A stretch of DNA of 64,000 nt from Symbiodinium natans (GCA_905221605.1 CAJNDS010000890.1:157501-221500); one strand, 5' to 3'; positions 10,686-21,703 are shown, counted from the first letter of the stretch. The notes: generated from the letters alone by a model not told the origin. Made by a program: numbers and translations.

Positions 10686-13600
10686 GGCGAGCTTGTAGGA
10701 GCCGATTGAGCTTCTTGTCCGCAATCACCAGGATGTCGTCGACGTGGATGGCCAAGTAGGCGACAGGTTCCCCTTTGAAGTCCTTGGGCACAAGCATGAA
10801 CACGCAAGGGTCCAAGGGACAGGGCTTTAGGACGTAGTCATTCCCGTCGACGGCAAAGACCTCGTTGAGGAGCACGTTGCAGAGCCTCTCATACCAGCGG
10901 CGGGGGCTTTCTGATAGCCCAAAGATCCCCTTCCGAATCTTCACCAGTTGGTCAGGATGTAGGCCATCGACTCCGCCCCGGGGTTGTTTCATCCACAAGT
11001 CCCTCTGCAGCTCCAAACCGTTGAGGAAGGCTGCTTGAACGTCGCCAGCAGCTGCCGTCCAGCGTCGGGAAGCACATATCTGCAGGAGGGCCATCAGTGA
11101 GGAACGTGCCACCGTCGGGGAGTCGACGGGGGCGTCGGAGGTGAGGACATCTGGGTCTTGGTGCCCGGCTACAACTAACCTCGCCTTCGGCTTCCATGGC
11201 AAATCTGGATTTGCCCGCCGCTTACCGAGGTTTTTATCACGGTAAGCGTACCTCGAATTGAGGATACGCTCACCGGGCACTGAGCGGCGGATGAGCTCGC
11301 TGTCGCTGAGGGATAGCACTTCGATCGCGTTGTGGTCCAGGTGTTCCTTCCACTGTTTGGCTTCAGCGGCACGAAACTCTTCTCGTTTGGACTCCGGGAT
11401 CGAGTTCCACGGCAACTCTTTCTCCATCTGCTTTTCCCGGGAGCGTCTTGTCTTGGCCTGCTTGAGCATCATGGCTTCGCGAGGAGGATCAGGGGGACCT
11501 TTTCGGCGATGGCGTTTCATCACCTGGTACGGAGGGGGCCCTTCATGAACACGTCGTCGACCACGAGGTGGATGCCCATCCGTTCTTTCATCATCGTCAT
11601 CGGGGTCCATCATCTCCTCATCTGTAGGCACGACGTGACTGCCCACGTCTGAAATGCCGCCCTCCGGAGCCTCTCCGATATCAAGGTCGGTCTGGGCCGG
11701 GAACTCTTCGTCCGTCTCCAGCTCGGTGTTCAGGAGGCGGTCGAGGTCCTCTTTGGCAGCCTTGAAGGAAAAAGCCTGGCCGAGCTCCTCTGGAGTCGAC
11801 AGACGGAGATGTTCGGGAGCGCATAGGAAGCATCGCCCACCACGAGTCACCCACAGGTTGTTGCCCTCCGGTCCAATCACTGTGCCCGGGCCGAGCCAGC
11901 TCCCCCGTTTTGCGTTCTTCGCCTTCCTGTAGAAGAACACCTGTTCGCCCGGCTCCGGGGCCCGATCTTGAACGCGTGCGCGGCCCGCCAAGGCCCTCCG
12001 CACCCGATCATCTGTTTGGACAACGTGGAAGGCCGCCCTTGCCGCCGTTCGAATTGCCACCTCTCTAGCGTGCTTGTCGTCGATGATGGGTTCATCGCCC
12101 GGGCGGTTTGCATGGGGTCCGTCCAGTAAGTCCTCGGGCAAGTTTGGTGTCGAGCCGAAGACGTGTTGGACAGGACTGTACCCCCCGGACCGGGCCAATC
12201 CGTTCTTCGCCGAGGAAACGGCGGCGATTGCCAAATGCATGTCTCCTTTCTGCACGGACATCTCGTCGACGATGCGAGCAAAGATGGCCTTCCAGGTACC
12301 ACCGTGGCGTTCGACGAAACCAGCTTGCCAGTGTGCCTGGCCGGCTGCATTTTTGATCTTCGTGCCGGTCCAGTCGCTGATCTTGGCGAAGGCTTTCTCC
12401 AATCCATTCTCGAGGTCGACGGCCACCACCGTAGGTGTCCCAAACACATTAAGCCAATGCTCGCAGAAAGCTTTTTCGAGGTGCGGCGTGTCCTTTCGGG
12501 CAACCGGTATCACTATGTGGTAAGCCGAGGAGAAGTCCACAACGGATAGCAACTGATGCTTGACACCCTCCGAGTCGTGCACATAGATCAAATCGGCCCC
12601 GACCACATTGTTGAACCTCAGGCAGCTTCCGATCTTGGCGGGTTTTGCCGCCGCCGTGGCTTTGGTGCGGCGGCACGTCTCGCAAGTGAGAGAGCGGGCC
12701 GCCTTCAGGACAGCGCGGCTAGCACCAGCCAACCTCAGGCGCCGAACAAAGTCGGCAGTGGATGGGTGGCCCAAGTTTTGGTGTAGCCGGCGGAGACTTG
12801 AAGCGATATGGCCAGGGACAGAAGGAGGGAACTTGATGGCTCGAGCCCCTCGCTCCAACGGTTGGTCGCGTCCTTCGTCACCCGGAGGAAGCACCCCTTC
12901 CGCATAGACCGTTTTTCCGGCTCTGTCACCCTTGGACTCGGCAGCAACGGGGTCGTCGTCCACGCCTTCGGACCCGGAGGTATTCGTGCCACTGACATTC
13001 TCCAGCTCGTCGTCGATGTTGGTCTCCTTTCCCGTCACCATGGAAATCACGGTGTCCCCGATCATCACCTCGTGCACCCCCGGCTCTTCTTCATGTTGAA
13101 TCACACGGATGAGCTCTTCTTGATTTTCGCCAACATCGTGGGTGACCTTGTAGCCGGCCTCGCACCATCCGGAGGTCATTTGTTCCCACACCTCGTCTTC
13201 CTCGAGGGCACGCTGGAATATCACTGCCCTCCTGCTGCGGAGTTGGGTCTCGATGGCCTCCATCATGTCCTCGTAGATGTTGGTGTCGGTCCATTCTTCT
13301 CGTACATGTATCCATAGTTCGCCGGGCTCCTCGCGCATTACCGCCGCCTCGACCAAGCCAAAGGAAGCGTCCTCGGGATGGTCGTTGTCCAAAAGATCAT
13401 CAAGTGTAATGGGCTCGGCGATGTTGACCGTTTGGGGACAAAACTCCGCCAGTCTACAGGTAGCAGAGATTCCACCAACCTCCAGGAGGGCGTTGCTGGG
13501 GGACATCCTCTCCGGCAGAGTATCGCAGCAGACGCCTGTGAAGACGGAGATCGCGGTAGCCAGCAGCACGCTGAGGGCGGCCGCCTTCCTCCGAACCTTC

Positions 13601-13735
13601 TTCCTTTGGCTTCGAAGCGGGGCCTCCCTTGTCTCATGGAGTGCGTTCTCCTGCTCGACCGTGGTCCTCATAGCGCGGATCTCGGCACGGGAAGGGGTCG
13701 CAAAACCAAGCTCCTTTAGCGTCCTCCTCTCGGCC
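10680..13735 (-). CDS. Copia pol: integrase and reverse transcriptase
   Basis: The open frame runs from 13926, but the native reading probably starts near 13,735, where the frame above it ends. Counting from 13926: a hydrophobic segment at residues 115-133; an HHCC zinc-binding site (H382, H387, C415, C418); an integrase DDE triad D445, D504, E539 with the expected ~35-residue D-E spacing; a poly-acidic linker near 770-785; then RVT_2 with VQAAFLNG (first catalytic Asp) and the active-site motif as HVDD (1061-1064) where YVDD is usual. Integrase inserts the cDNA and RT copies the genomic RNA. The frame is lost near 10,680, just after the RT active site. Confidence 0.9.
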
Positions 13736-14500
13736 TTTGGTATAGGCCGTGATCGACCAACGATTCCCGGTCCACGGCTGGGATGCGTGTCGAAGGCGAG
13801 GGTCAAACTCGCACAGCTGGTCCTTGTTGTCAATGACGATGCCCTCGACCTCATCGGCATGGGGTCCGCGCCGCCACACTCCGCCTCCTGGTTGTTCCAG
13901 CCACAACCCTCCGCCTTCGTACTCACCGACGCACAGGGTGTAGTTTCGGCTCCCCTTCAGGTTGTTTTTGTCGGTGTGCATCTCGGAGGGTACATTGTGT
14001 GAGATACTCAGCGAGGTCCAACTTCGGCGGTCTCGGTCTGCGCGGCGGCCGTCTCCATGTTCCCAATCGTCGCCGAGGAACGCGTTCACATACCTCAGGA
14101 GAAGCGGCCATTTTAGCGTCTTCCGGGTTATCCCTTTGAAGGCGCCGTGGGCTCCGCGATCGACTGGTTCTCTTCCATGGGTGAGCACGCGCGGCCGTTG
14201 ACCACCATGAAGATCACTGAAGTTATACTTCTCGAGGATGGCCAGGAGGGTCTCGGTGCGAAAATCTTCATCACGAAGTCCCTGGGCCGCCAAACGCTCT
14301 CCAGCATGATCCCCGTCCTTTGCCTCGAGCTGAATCGTCATGAAGGCGTCCAGTTCATCAGCGGGGACGGTTGCCTCCTCAAAAGTGTCTGCGAAAACCG
14401 ATGAGCACTTTGGGGAGGGTTCGTGGTGCGTGACGTGTGCTGGCACTGCGCCGGCGGGTCCCTCCGAATTGCTTGCCTCGTCCATCACGGATGGAGGCCA
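13715..14500 (-). CDS. 2OG-Fe(II) oxygenase-like domain inside the copia polyprotein
   Basis: In the same frame as gag-pro, this stretch carries EMHTDKNN (H and D at 13976-13978 and 13970-13972), then VGEYEGGGLWLEQ, CEFDPRLRHASQPW (H at 13787-13789) and GNRWSITAYTKG. The order HxD ... GG-LW ... H ... G-x-R-x-S is that of 2-oxoglutarate/Fe(II) dioxygenases, where HxD and the distal H bind iron and R binds 2-oxoglutarate. The segment lies between the ExoX-like part and integrase, where copia elements normally have nothing. A TET/JBP-like DNA-base oxidase would be the attractive reading, but the sub-family cannot be told by eye. It needs frame switches on both sides (near 14,495 and 13,725). Confidence 0.6.
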
Positions 14501-15330
14501 CAAGAGTCCTTCAGCGTCGCCAATCGAGCCTCCAGCGCTTGAATTTCTGACATCACCTCGGGGGTCACGTCCTGGGTCATGCGCTCCTTCTCGCTCTCTT
14601 CCCTCTGCCTGGTCCTGCGGCCTGATGACGACGTCTCGGGGGTCGTTGCGGCCAGACGCGTCACCTCGGGCCTCACAAGGGGTGCTGTTGTCGTTGTGGT
14701 AGAGGATATCTGATGCTGCACGTACCCCTCGCCCAACAGCGCCCAGGACGCGGCCGAGCAGCCCGTTTCGCTCATCGGCGGAGGAGGGACCATCGCGTTC
14801 TTCTCGGGGTCGAGGTAGTAGGGGTTCGGCTCCTCCTTGGGCTTCTGTTCCTTGGTCCTGTGTCGGCGCCGCCACACCACGAACCGCTTGAGGTCGGGGT
14901 GCATGTTCGTCCCGTTGACCTTCTCCTCCTCCGATGCCCACGCCCCGTAGTTCTCCGGGATGTCCGCGTACGATGACCCTTTGAAGCGACCCAGGGTCAT
15001 CACCGTCTCGTTGGGCGCCACCGCGTCCCTGATCTTCAGCATGAGCGCGCCCTTCGTGTCCTTCTCCGAGAACTCGACTTCCACCCGCGCCGCTTCCAGC
15101 CGAAGTTCCGCCAGCGACATGGAAGAGAGCCCCTTCGGGAGTTGCAGGCCCTCGTCTGTAGGGATCGGGCTGTTCACCAGGATGGTCCGCAACTCGGGGC
15201 ACGTCCACTTGGGGCTGACCGCCAGGCCTCGCTTGGTGCACTCCGCCAGCAGCTGCGCCTTCGACATCTTCCATAGCGGCGTCAGAGTGCTCATCGCAGG
15301 GGGAAGGGTTCCAGGTCGGAGTCGGGCGTT
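14490..15330 (-). CDS. Copia polyprotein segment with SAP-like and ExoX-C-like motifs
   Basis: The frame is open from 15423 to 14485 (312 codons); the native part probably starts near 15,300. The first half has LWKMSKAQLLAECTKRGL and WTCPELRTILVNS, a helix-turn-helix pattern like SAP/SAP-like DNA-binding motifs. The next part, MTLGRFKGSSYADIPENYGA followed by W and an HPDLKRFVVWRRR tail, resembles the small C-terminal domain of exodeoxyribonuclease X-like proteins. The C-terminus is a predicted coiled coil (EIQALEARLATLKD). Role in the element: probably nucleic-acid binding. The gag-pro frame is open across the same DNA, but there its translation is low-complexity (G, E, R rich), so this frame is the real one. 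Confidence 0.6.
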
Positions 15331-17803
15331 GACCCGAAGCTCGATTGAACACACTGCGGCCAATCCACAAGGTTGAATACCCACTTGCCGTCTCTCTAGA
15401 TCTCCAATCTTCGGTGATGACATTCAGAGTGCACTGAGTGACGCACGCAATCCCCCAGGACTCACGCAAGCTACCCAAGGCATCCAGCAGCAACGTGCGT
15501 TGAAGAGTGTGAGTGGTCTGCCAGCTTCTGGGGTCGAAGAAGTTCTTTCGGGGAGTTACGTGGACTCTAACCAGGCGGTCGGGGCACTCAATCCAGAAAT
15601 CACTCGAAAGCTTTGTACTACTCCACCAATCGTAAAAGGCATCGGTGTTGAGGGAATCCGCAACAAGCATGTCCTTTATGAAGGGGCCTAGCTTCTTGCC
15701 ATAGAACAGCACGGGCGGGGAGCAAGGGCTAGTTGGGCAACTTCCCGGTGCGACCATGTATACTTCACGAGGCGCAAGGATCGACACTCCGTGCCCTTCC
15801 CACTGTCGGGGAAGCATCTTCACATCCGGCTCACGGCCGTTCCCGTGGCCAACACGAATTGCAGGGTGGCCGCTAGCGGTAGCCGCTAGCTCGATCTCCC
15901 CACTGTCGATCGCCTTGAAGTTGGCGGTGTTGCTGCCGAGGTCCAGCACCAATCCCAATCGAGAAAGTGCGGGTTTCGAAAGGAGAAGGGGAAGCTCGCC
16001 GTGGATCACCGCCGCCTTAATGCCGACCCACCTCCCTTGTATCGGGACCAGGATCACCGCCGCATAGGTGGACTCGTAGACCCGGCTGGCCGCCCCGAAC
16101 TTGAAGGCTTCTTTCTCGTAGACGAAATCAACGTCCCGTCCCTTGCCCTTGATGTGGTCGAGGTAGCGCTGAAGCCATGTCGTCCCAACCACTGACTTCG
16201 AACAGGCCGAATCAAGGATGGCGAGGAGGTCCAGGTTGTTCCCGTGGATGAGTTCCATGATGTCATTCGTGACGTGGATGGTCTGGGCCCCGGCCTTGTC
16301 TTTGTGTTTCGGGCATACCGAATCTCTGTGCCAGTGGCCCTTTTGTCCGCACGCCGAGCAGTGTGACCGCGATTTCGCCAAACGGATCTTCTCCTCTGCG
16401 GCCTTCTTGGCTGCGGTTGGGTCACCAGTGGTCACCACGCCCCTGGACTTCGTCACCTCCTTATACCGTGCCTTTGCTGTCATGTAGCTCACGTACAGGG
16501 CCTCGCCGTCGATGTCGGGGTCGTCGATGGAGGGTGGCTCGTCCTCTGAGCTGTGGCCTTCGTCGTCCCTGCCGTACTCCTCGGTCTGGTGCACCGTCTG
16601 GGCACGTCTCGGATCTCGGTTTTCGAAATGGCGGGGCTTTTCCCAAGGCTTCCGCATGGAACGATCCAAGATGATCGCCGCCTGCTGGAGGGCCTTCAGC
16701 TCGTACCGATTCCCAACGCTCGCCAGCAGGCTGACCTCCGTCTGCTCATCGAGGTTGGCCCTGTCCACGAAGAGCCACGCGTTGGCCACATCTGGTAGTC
16801 GGCACCCACACTCGGTGACCCTCGCAAGGAGACGGTTGAACTCGGCCGCGTAGTCCCGGAAGGTCTGTTGGGGCTTCCGCTTCAACTTTCTGAACAGGTC
16901 ACTCAGCGACCTTCCCACCAGCGTGACCTCCACGTCCAGATAGTGTTGGCGCACCCAGTCCTTCAGGTGCTCTACGCCAGCAGACGTAGCCAGGCAGCCA
17001 ACGTCCAGGGACTCCGCGTTCACCCAAGCAGACCCTTGCAGGTGTTGGTAGAGAACAAGGGCCTGTTGGTCGGTCGAGAGCTTCGTCATCCGCTGCCATG
17101 CATCGACCTGCCGAAGGTAGCTACGAGCCGAAGACCCGATCTCTGCCATGTCGCCGGCCTCCCCGCTGAAAGTGGGAATCAGCAGTTTCTCAGAGGGCCC
17201 CTTGCCTGCTCCAGCGCCGTTATGCCCAGGGCTTATCGGTGTGGAAGTGGTTCGGGCCGTCGAGGTAGTTCCGGTTCGGGTAGTAGTGCTCGGAGGGGAT
17301 GTCGAAGTCACCGAGGGCCGCGCCGCGTCGTCCGCGCCGCTGTTCCGCTGCCACCAGTCGTTCCACTGCCGCCATTCTTCACTCGTCCATTGCCGCCGCG
17401 CTTGGCTGGTGGTAGTGCTGTAGGACTCCCCAGTAGCACCTCGGCGCCACCATCTATCACTCTCAGGCCACCAGCCACCAGAACCAGTGGAGTGGTGCCC
17501 GTCGGAGGCACGGTCTCCTTCTTCTGCTCTTTGGTCACCGCTGTCTGTGTTCGGGCCGGTCGCGGTGTCCCCGGGAGAGGTGCGTCCCCGCCAATCTCCT
17601 GATTGGCCTGCCACGAAATCACCACTCACTTCACCGTCGGCCCGGCGGTCAGAAGGATCGTCCGGGTAGGTCTCTGCTGTCGGTCGGGACGACATCCCAC
17701 CGGTGGCCGCCGTCTCGCTCATCTCTGCATCCCGGGAGAGGGCTGCTTCGCTGCTCTGCCGCCGCCAATCAGCCCACGGATCATCGTAGGGGGCGGCCAT
17801 CAC
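15290..17803 (-). CDS. Copia gag and protease
   Basis: The start ATG is at 17803, 55 nt inside the LTR boundary. Residues 1-200 are a polar, Ser/Thr/Gly-rich leader. Residues 205-400 are the Gag core (LLIPTFSGE ... LKRKPQQTFRDYAAEFNRLL). Residues 482-497 are a zinc knuckle of form C-x2-C-x4-H-x6-C, slightly longer than the retroviral CCHC spacing. The protease follows at residues 525-620 with LAILDSACSKSVVG, so D531 sits in D-S-A-C-S instead of D-S/T-G. The frame remains sensible to about residue 835 (LWIGRSVF), after which the ExoX-like frame takes over. Confidence 0.85.
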
Positions 17804-17839
17804 AAGCTATTGGGCTCACTCTAAAGGCTCGGGAACTGC

Positions 17840-17856
17840 ACAGAGCTCCGCTACCA
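17840..17856 (-). promoter_or_regulatory. Primer binding site for initiator Met tRNA
   Basis: Immediately inside the 5' LTR the minus strand reads TTGGTAGCGGAGCTCTG. TGGTAGC-GAG is the complement of the 3' end (…CTACCA) of eukaryotic initiator methionine tRNA, the usual primer of copia elements. Confidence 0.7.
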
Positions 17857-17857
17857 A

Positions 17858-18061
17858 TGTCAGCTAAGTGCGGTGCTGACACTGGCAGGCACCGCAACGC
17901 TAAGAGCGCGACGCACCGGTCCGCTTTTCCACAGACAAAAGACATCTCATGCGCCTTGATCGAGCGGCGTTTCGAAAGCGGTGTGACTGGCTGGGCAAAG
18001 GGAACCCTGTACACTACACAAATGAACGTTCCCAAGGTTGCCTCATATCTCCAGGTTTACA
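17858..18061 (-). repeat. 5' LTR of copia element (right)
   Basis: 204 bp, identical to the left LTR. On the minus strand it should contain the promoter and the R region; no TATA-like box stands out. The target duplication TTAGG follows at 18062-18066. Confidence 0.95.
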
Positions 18062-18301
18062 TTAGGCCCACGGGTCCATAACCGTCTTTAAGAGTTTCCA
18101 TTTGAAACCGGGCTTGGGATGGTTTAGGGCGTTGGGGGGGGGGGGGGGGGGGGGAGGGTCTTAGGGTTGATTTGCGGTTTTACGGCGTTTAGGGCTCCAG
18201 GGCCTTTAAGGTTGTCTTGGCCTTCTTCTGCTGCAGGGCTTGCTGAGTTTAGGGTTTAGGGTCTCTCTCTCTCTCTCTCTCACTCTCTCTTGTGCAGGAA
18301 C

Positions 18302-18434
18302 CAGGCGTGACTCCCGCTTCTTGCAGCGCCGACCCTTCTACAAAACCCCGCAGCCAAGCTGCGGCATCTTCCGACTCGAGCGGGTTGAGCTCCAGGAGTA
18401 GCCCTGGCTGGGTGTGAGGTTGTTCTTCATGAAC
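18302..18434 (-). CDS. Unidentified exon (44 codons + 1 nt) upstream of the copia insertion
   Basis: On the minus strand an acceptor GGAG precedes GTT CAT GAA GAA CAA..., giving VHEEQPHTQPGLLLELNPLE then SEDAAAWLRGFVEGSALQEA and GVTP. It ends CCT G before a GT donor. The composition (L, E and A in helical spacing) resembles the exons at 8773-9205 on the same strand. The most likely reading is one gene with the 8.7-kb retrotransposon in an intron. The protein family is not recognised. Confidence 0.5.
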
Positions 18435-19500
18435 CTCCGACCTAAACCCAAAACCCTCAACCCTCAGCCCTAAACCCTCAACCCCACAAGCTGGTTCTCC
18501 CAAGCCCCGGGCCGCAGGGCCGGTGGCCCCGGAGCTTCGCCGCCCTCCCCGGGCTGCGGGGGTCCCCGAAGGCCAGGGCCCGGGCCTGCAGAGGGCTTTT
18601 GGGGGGCTTAAGGGTTTAGGGGGTTTAGGGGTTTAGGGGGTTTAGGGGGTTTAGGGGGTTTAGGGGGTTTAGGGGGTTTAGGGGGTTTAGGGGGTTTAGA
18701 GTTTGGAGTTTGGGTTAAGGTTTCAGGGTTTAGGGTTTAAGAGTTCCGGGCTTGGGGCTTAAGATTGAGAGTTTGGGGTTTAGGGCTTGGGGCTTAGGGT
18801 TTCGGAGTTCAGGGTTTGGGGCTCGATTTAGGGTTGAAGAGTTTAGGGTTTGGAACCCTTGAAGGCTTTGTTGAGGAAACGTTCAGGTTTGAGGGTTGAA
18901 GCTGGAGGGTTTAGAGTTTAGGGTTTGGGGTTTGGGGTTTAGGGTTTAGGGTTAGGGTTAACCCTAAACCCCCTGAAGCCACTTTTACCCCAAACCTAGA
19001 GGGCTCCCTGTCAACATTCAAGCTCGGTCCCCCGGCTGTGGCCGGAAGTCGCAGGCTTCCAGTGGCGCGCCTGGGTTCTCTTCGCCCCTACTCTTTCTAG
19101 TTGCATAGATTTAGGGTTTACGGGGGGTCTAGGACTTAGGGTTTAGAGTTTAGGGTTTAGGGTTTAGGGTTTGGGGTTTAGGGTTTAGGGTTTAGGGTGT
19201 GGGGTGTAGGGTTTAGGGTTTACAGTAGGGTTTAGGGTTTAGGGTTTAGGGTAGGGCAGGACACCCCCGAAATCGGTACAGTGGGTGCCTAGGGATGGCT
19301 CGGGGCGTATGTCTGGGCACAAAGAATGGCTCCACGGGGGGGTGTCGCTAGCTGCAGCTCGGTAGGCGCGCAGGTGTCGTCCGGGAAGAGCGACAGAAAC
19401 CCCTGCCGCGCAAACACGGTTGCGCTCTCTTGGACATGGTAGCAGTGCACTGTCAGAAACGGCAAGTCAGCCAACGTTGCAGAAGCCTATTGCCAGTGGG
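18435..19500. other. Repeat-rich, mostly no gene seen
   Basis: Holds a GC-rich patch (18490-18600) that is open on both strands and may be an exon, TTTAGGGGG-type repeats at 18600-18690, degenerate TTTAGGG at 18720-18960 and 19120-19260, and an open minus-strand stretch at 19289-19490 (VHCYHVQESATVFARQG...) that could be an exon but has no recognisable domain. A poly(G) run and a (TC)n run lie just left, at 18137-18155 and 18262-18290. Confidence 0.5.
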
Positions 19501-20540
19501 ATCAGCACAACCCGAAGAACCTATATATATATATATATATATACAGACCCTATATAGTCACAATATAAACATATAATATATATACATATATTTCAAAAAA
19601 ACCTTATATAGTCCCTATATGCCTAAGCAGCCCCTCAATAACCCCCAAACAACCTCGATGGACCTAATCCAGGTTGCCTGCGAAAGGACGGCCCATCGCC
19701 GCTGCCAGCAGCCAGACTCCCAGCGAACATGGGTTGACAGCACTTCGGGCGGACACGACCCAGTGAGCCCAATGCCCCGAATAGACCTTCGACTCTAAGA
19801 GAAGGATTCTCATACACCTTAGCTTCTAAGAGGGATCCTCACATGTTCTTTTGCTAAGAGGTATTGGGCTCTCTGGCGTTTTTGGGAACTGCCACGTGAA
19901 ATGTACTCTACCTGGTTTCACCCCAGGCCCTGGTCTGCAAGACAAGATGCGGAGGGAAACTATACAGCACACGAAATATGGGTAGTTCTCTAGATTAGGG
20001 TCCCTGTTTGGGTTCCCTGTATAGCACGGCCCCCTTACAACAAACTTCCCAAACAGGGGCCCGAACTTAGAGAACTGCCGTATACGATTAACACACTCGT
20101 TTTTATGAAAGATGCAATATTCTTTCATGGAGCAGATCCACCGATGTGTGACAACACACAAGACGAAAGACACTGCATAGTAGATATAAGGCATGTAGTC
20201 AAGCGCAGGCCATGGGCCATGGACCATGAAGGTTACCGGACAACAGATGAGAGAAACAAACTAACGATCGCACACAAAATGAACCCGAAACCCCTAAACC
20301 CGAAACCCTAAACCCTAAACCCTAAGCCCTAAACCCTAAACCCTAAACCCTTGGATATAGCGCGTGGCTTATAGAAGCGACCGCTCAGGATCGACCACGA
20401 AGGGTGTAGAACGATGTAGAATGGAAAGAAACTTGAGGATGAATTCAGAATTCGTGAGTTACTAGGTGTCTCTACACATGGAAGCAACACATAAGACCTA
20501 CTCCTGTGTTTGCTTACATATGTCGGTATATATCATGTAT
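19500..20540. other. Microsatellite, family C element and spacer
   Basis: (TA)n at 19520-19542, AT-rich DNA to 19620, the family C palindrome (listed separately), and CCCTAAA repeats at 20286-20350. No exon is supported. Confidence 0.5.
19981..20079. mobile_element. Palindromic element family C, copy 1
   Basis: About 99 bp. The inverted ends are GGTAGTTCTCTAGATTAGGG and the complement of CCGAACTTAGAGAACTGCC, each followed by CCCTGTTTGGG or its complement (about 32 bp, imperfect). A second copy lies at 24743-24822. Confidence 0.7.
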
Positions 20541-20546
20541 ACTGCA

Positions 20547-20862
20547 TACAGAGAGCGAGAGAGAGAGAGAAAAAGAAGAAAGAAAGAGAGAAAGAGAGAA
20601 AGAGCGAAAGAAAGACAGACAGACAGAAAGAAATAAGAAAGAAAGAAAGAAAGACAGAGAGAGAGAAAGAGAAGAGAGAGAGAGAGAGGGAGGAGAGAGC
20701 GCGTCAACCAACACGTCTCTCTCTCTCTCTCCCTCTCTCTCTCTCCCTCTTTCTCTCCTTCTCTCCTTCCCTCTCTCTCTCTCTCTCCCTCTCTCTCTCC
20801 CTCTCTCTCTCCCTCTCTCTCTCCCTCTCTCCCTCCCTCCCTCTCTCCCTCTCTCTCTCTCT
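20547..20862. repeat. Polypurine block followed by polypyrimidine block (inverted)
   Basis: From 20547 to 20700 the plus strand is almost purely GA-rich (GAGA, GAAA). After 17 mixed bases it becomes CT-rich (TCTC, CCCT) from 20718 to 20862. The two halves form a long imperfect inverted repeat able to make a cruciform or triplex. ORFs of 140-170 residues here are low-complexity artefacts. Confidence 0.85.
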
Positions 20863-21703
20863 GGACCTCATCGTCCTCTGGGGAGCGGAAGTCCAGCCAT
20901 GCAGCATGGGAAGGTGCCATCGCAGAGCCAAGGGCCATCGCAACACAAAAGTCCTTAAAGAAAGGGGGGGCTTCGACTCTCCAGATGGGTAGTTCTTTAA
21001 AGTAAGATTCTTTTTTGAGCACCTACTATGGAAGCTCACCAGTGTGTCCCCGCAAAAGGGATCCCAGTTTAGAGAGGCATGGCTGGATCTACTGCGATGC
21101 TGCTCCGCCTCTGGAAGTGCATGAAGCTGCACTCTCTGAAGCCCTTCCTTGTAGCCCTAAACCCTAAACCTTATCCCTAAACAGCAAACCCTAACCCTAA
21201 ACCCCACACCCCAAACACGGTCCTAAACCCTAAACGCTGTGAAATGCAACGACTTACTAAGCAACTCAGGAAAGAGCTGAAGCCCAGAGGACGAGAGCGG
21301 CACAAGAAGCTTTAAGAGGGTTCAGGGTTTAGGGTTTAGAGTTTAGAATCGGTCGCAGGCCCTCAACTGAGGGCCTCCCCACCAGAACCTTCGAGAAGCA
21401 CAGGGGATGGTACCTGGTACTTAGGGGTTAGGGTGTAGGGTTTAGGGCGTAGGGCTTAGGGGTTAGGGTTTAGGGTTTAGGGTTTAGGGTTTGCGGGTTA
21501 GGGGTTAGGGTTTAGGGTTTAGGGACAAGGCCATCGCGATGCCGCCCGGCAAGTGTAGGCAGAAACTTAGTCCCCCATGCGGCTGAAAAACACCTTGTTT
21601 TGCCTGCGATACCGGTTCAAGACGACAAAGAGGAAAACCCTTCAGACCCTAAATTTTCTAAAACTCAAAAGAAGCTTCAGAACCCCACATCTTATGCCCT
21701 CAA

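Larger units (their letters stand above)
9392..18061 (-). mobile_element. Complete Ty1/copia-type LTR retrotransposon
   Basis: An 8.67-kb element on the minus strand. It is bounded by two 204-bp LTRs that are identical base for base, start TG and end CA, and are flanked by the 5-bp target duplication TTAGG. The order of domains (Gag, CCHC, protease, SAP/ExoX-like, 2OG-oxygenase-like, integrase, RT, RNase H) is copia-type because integrase precedes RT. Coding is spread over two reading frames with four switches, so this copy either uses frameshifting, is defective, or contains indel errors. Identical LTRs point to a recent insertion. It sits in the edge of a telomere-like array between exons of a minus-strand gene. 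Confidence 0.95.

Noticed and set aside
13634-15290. Continuous 1389-codon ORF as one gag-pro protein
   Set aside because: Between about 15295 and 14495 its translation is low-complexity while the other frame shows structured sequence, so the long ORF is real only at its two ends.
20498-21132. Charged low-complexity proteins of 140-174 residues
   Set aside because: GA/CT microsatellite translated in several frames.
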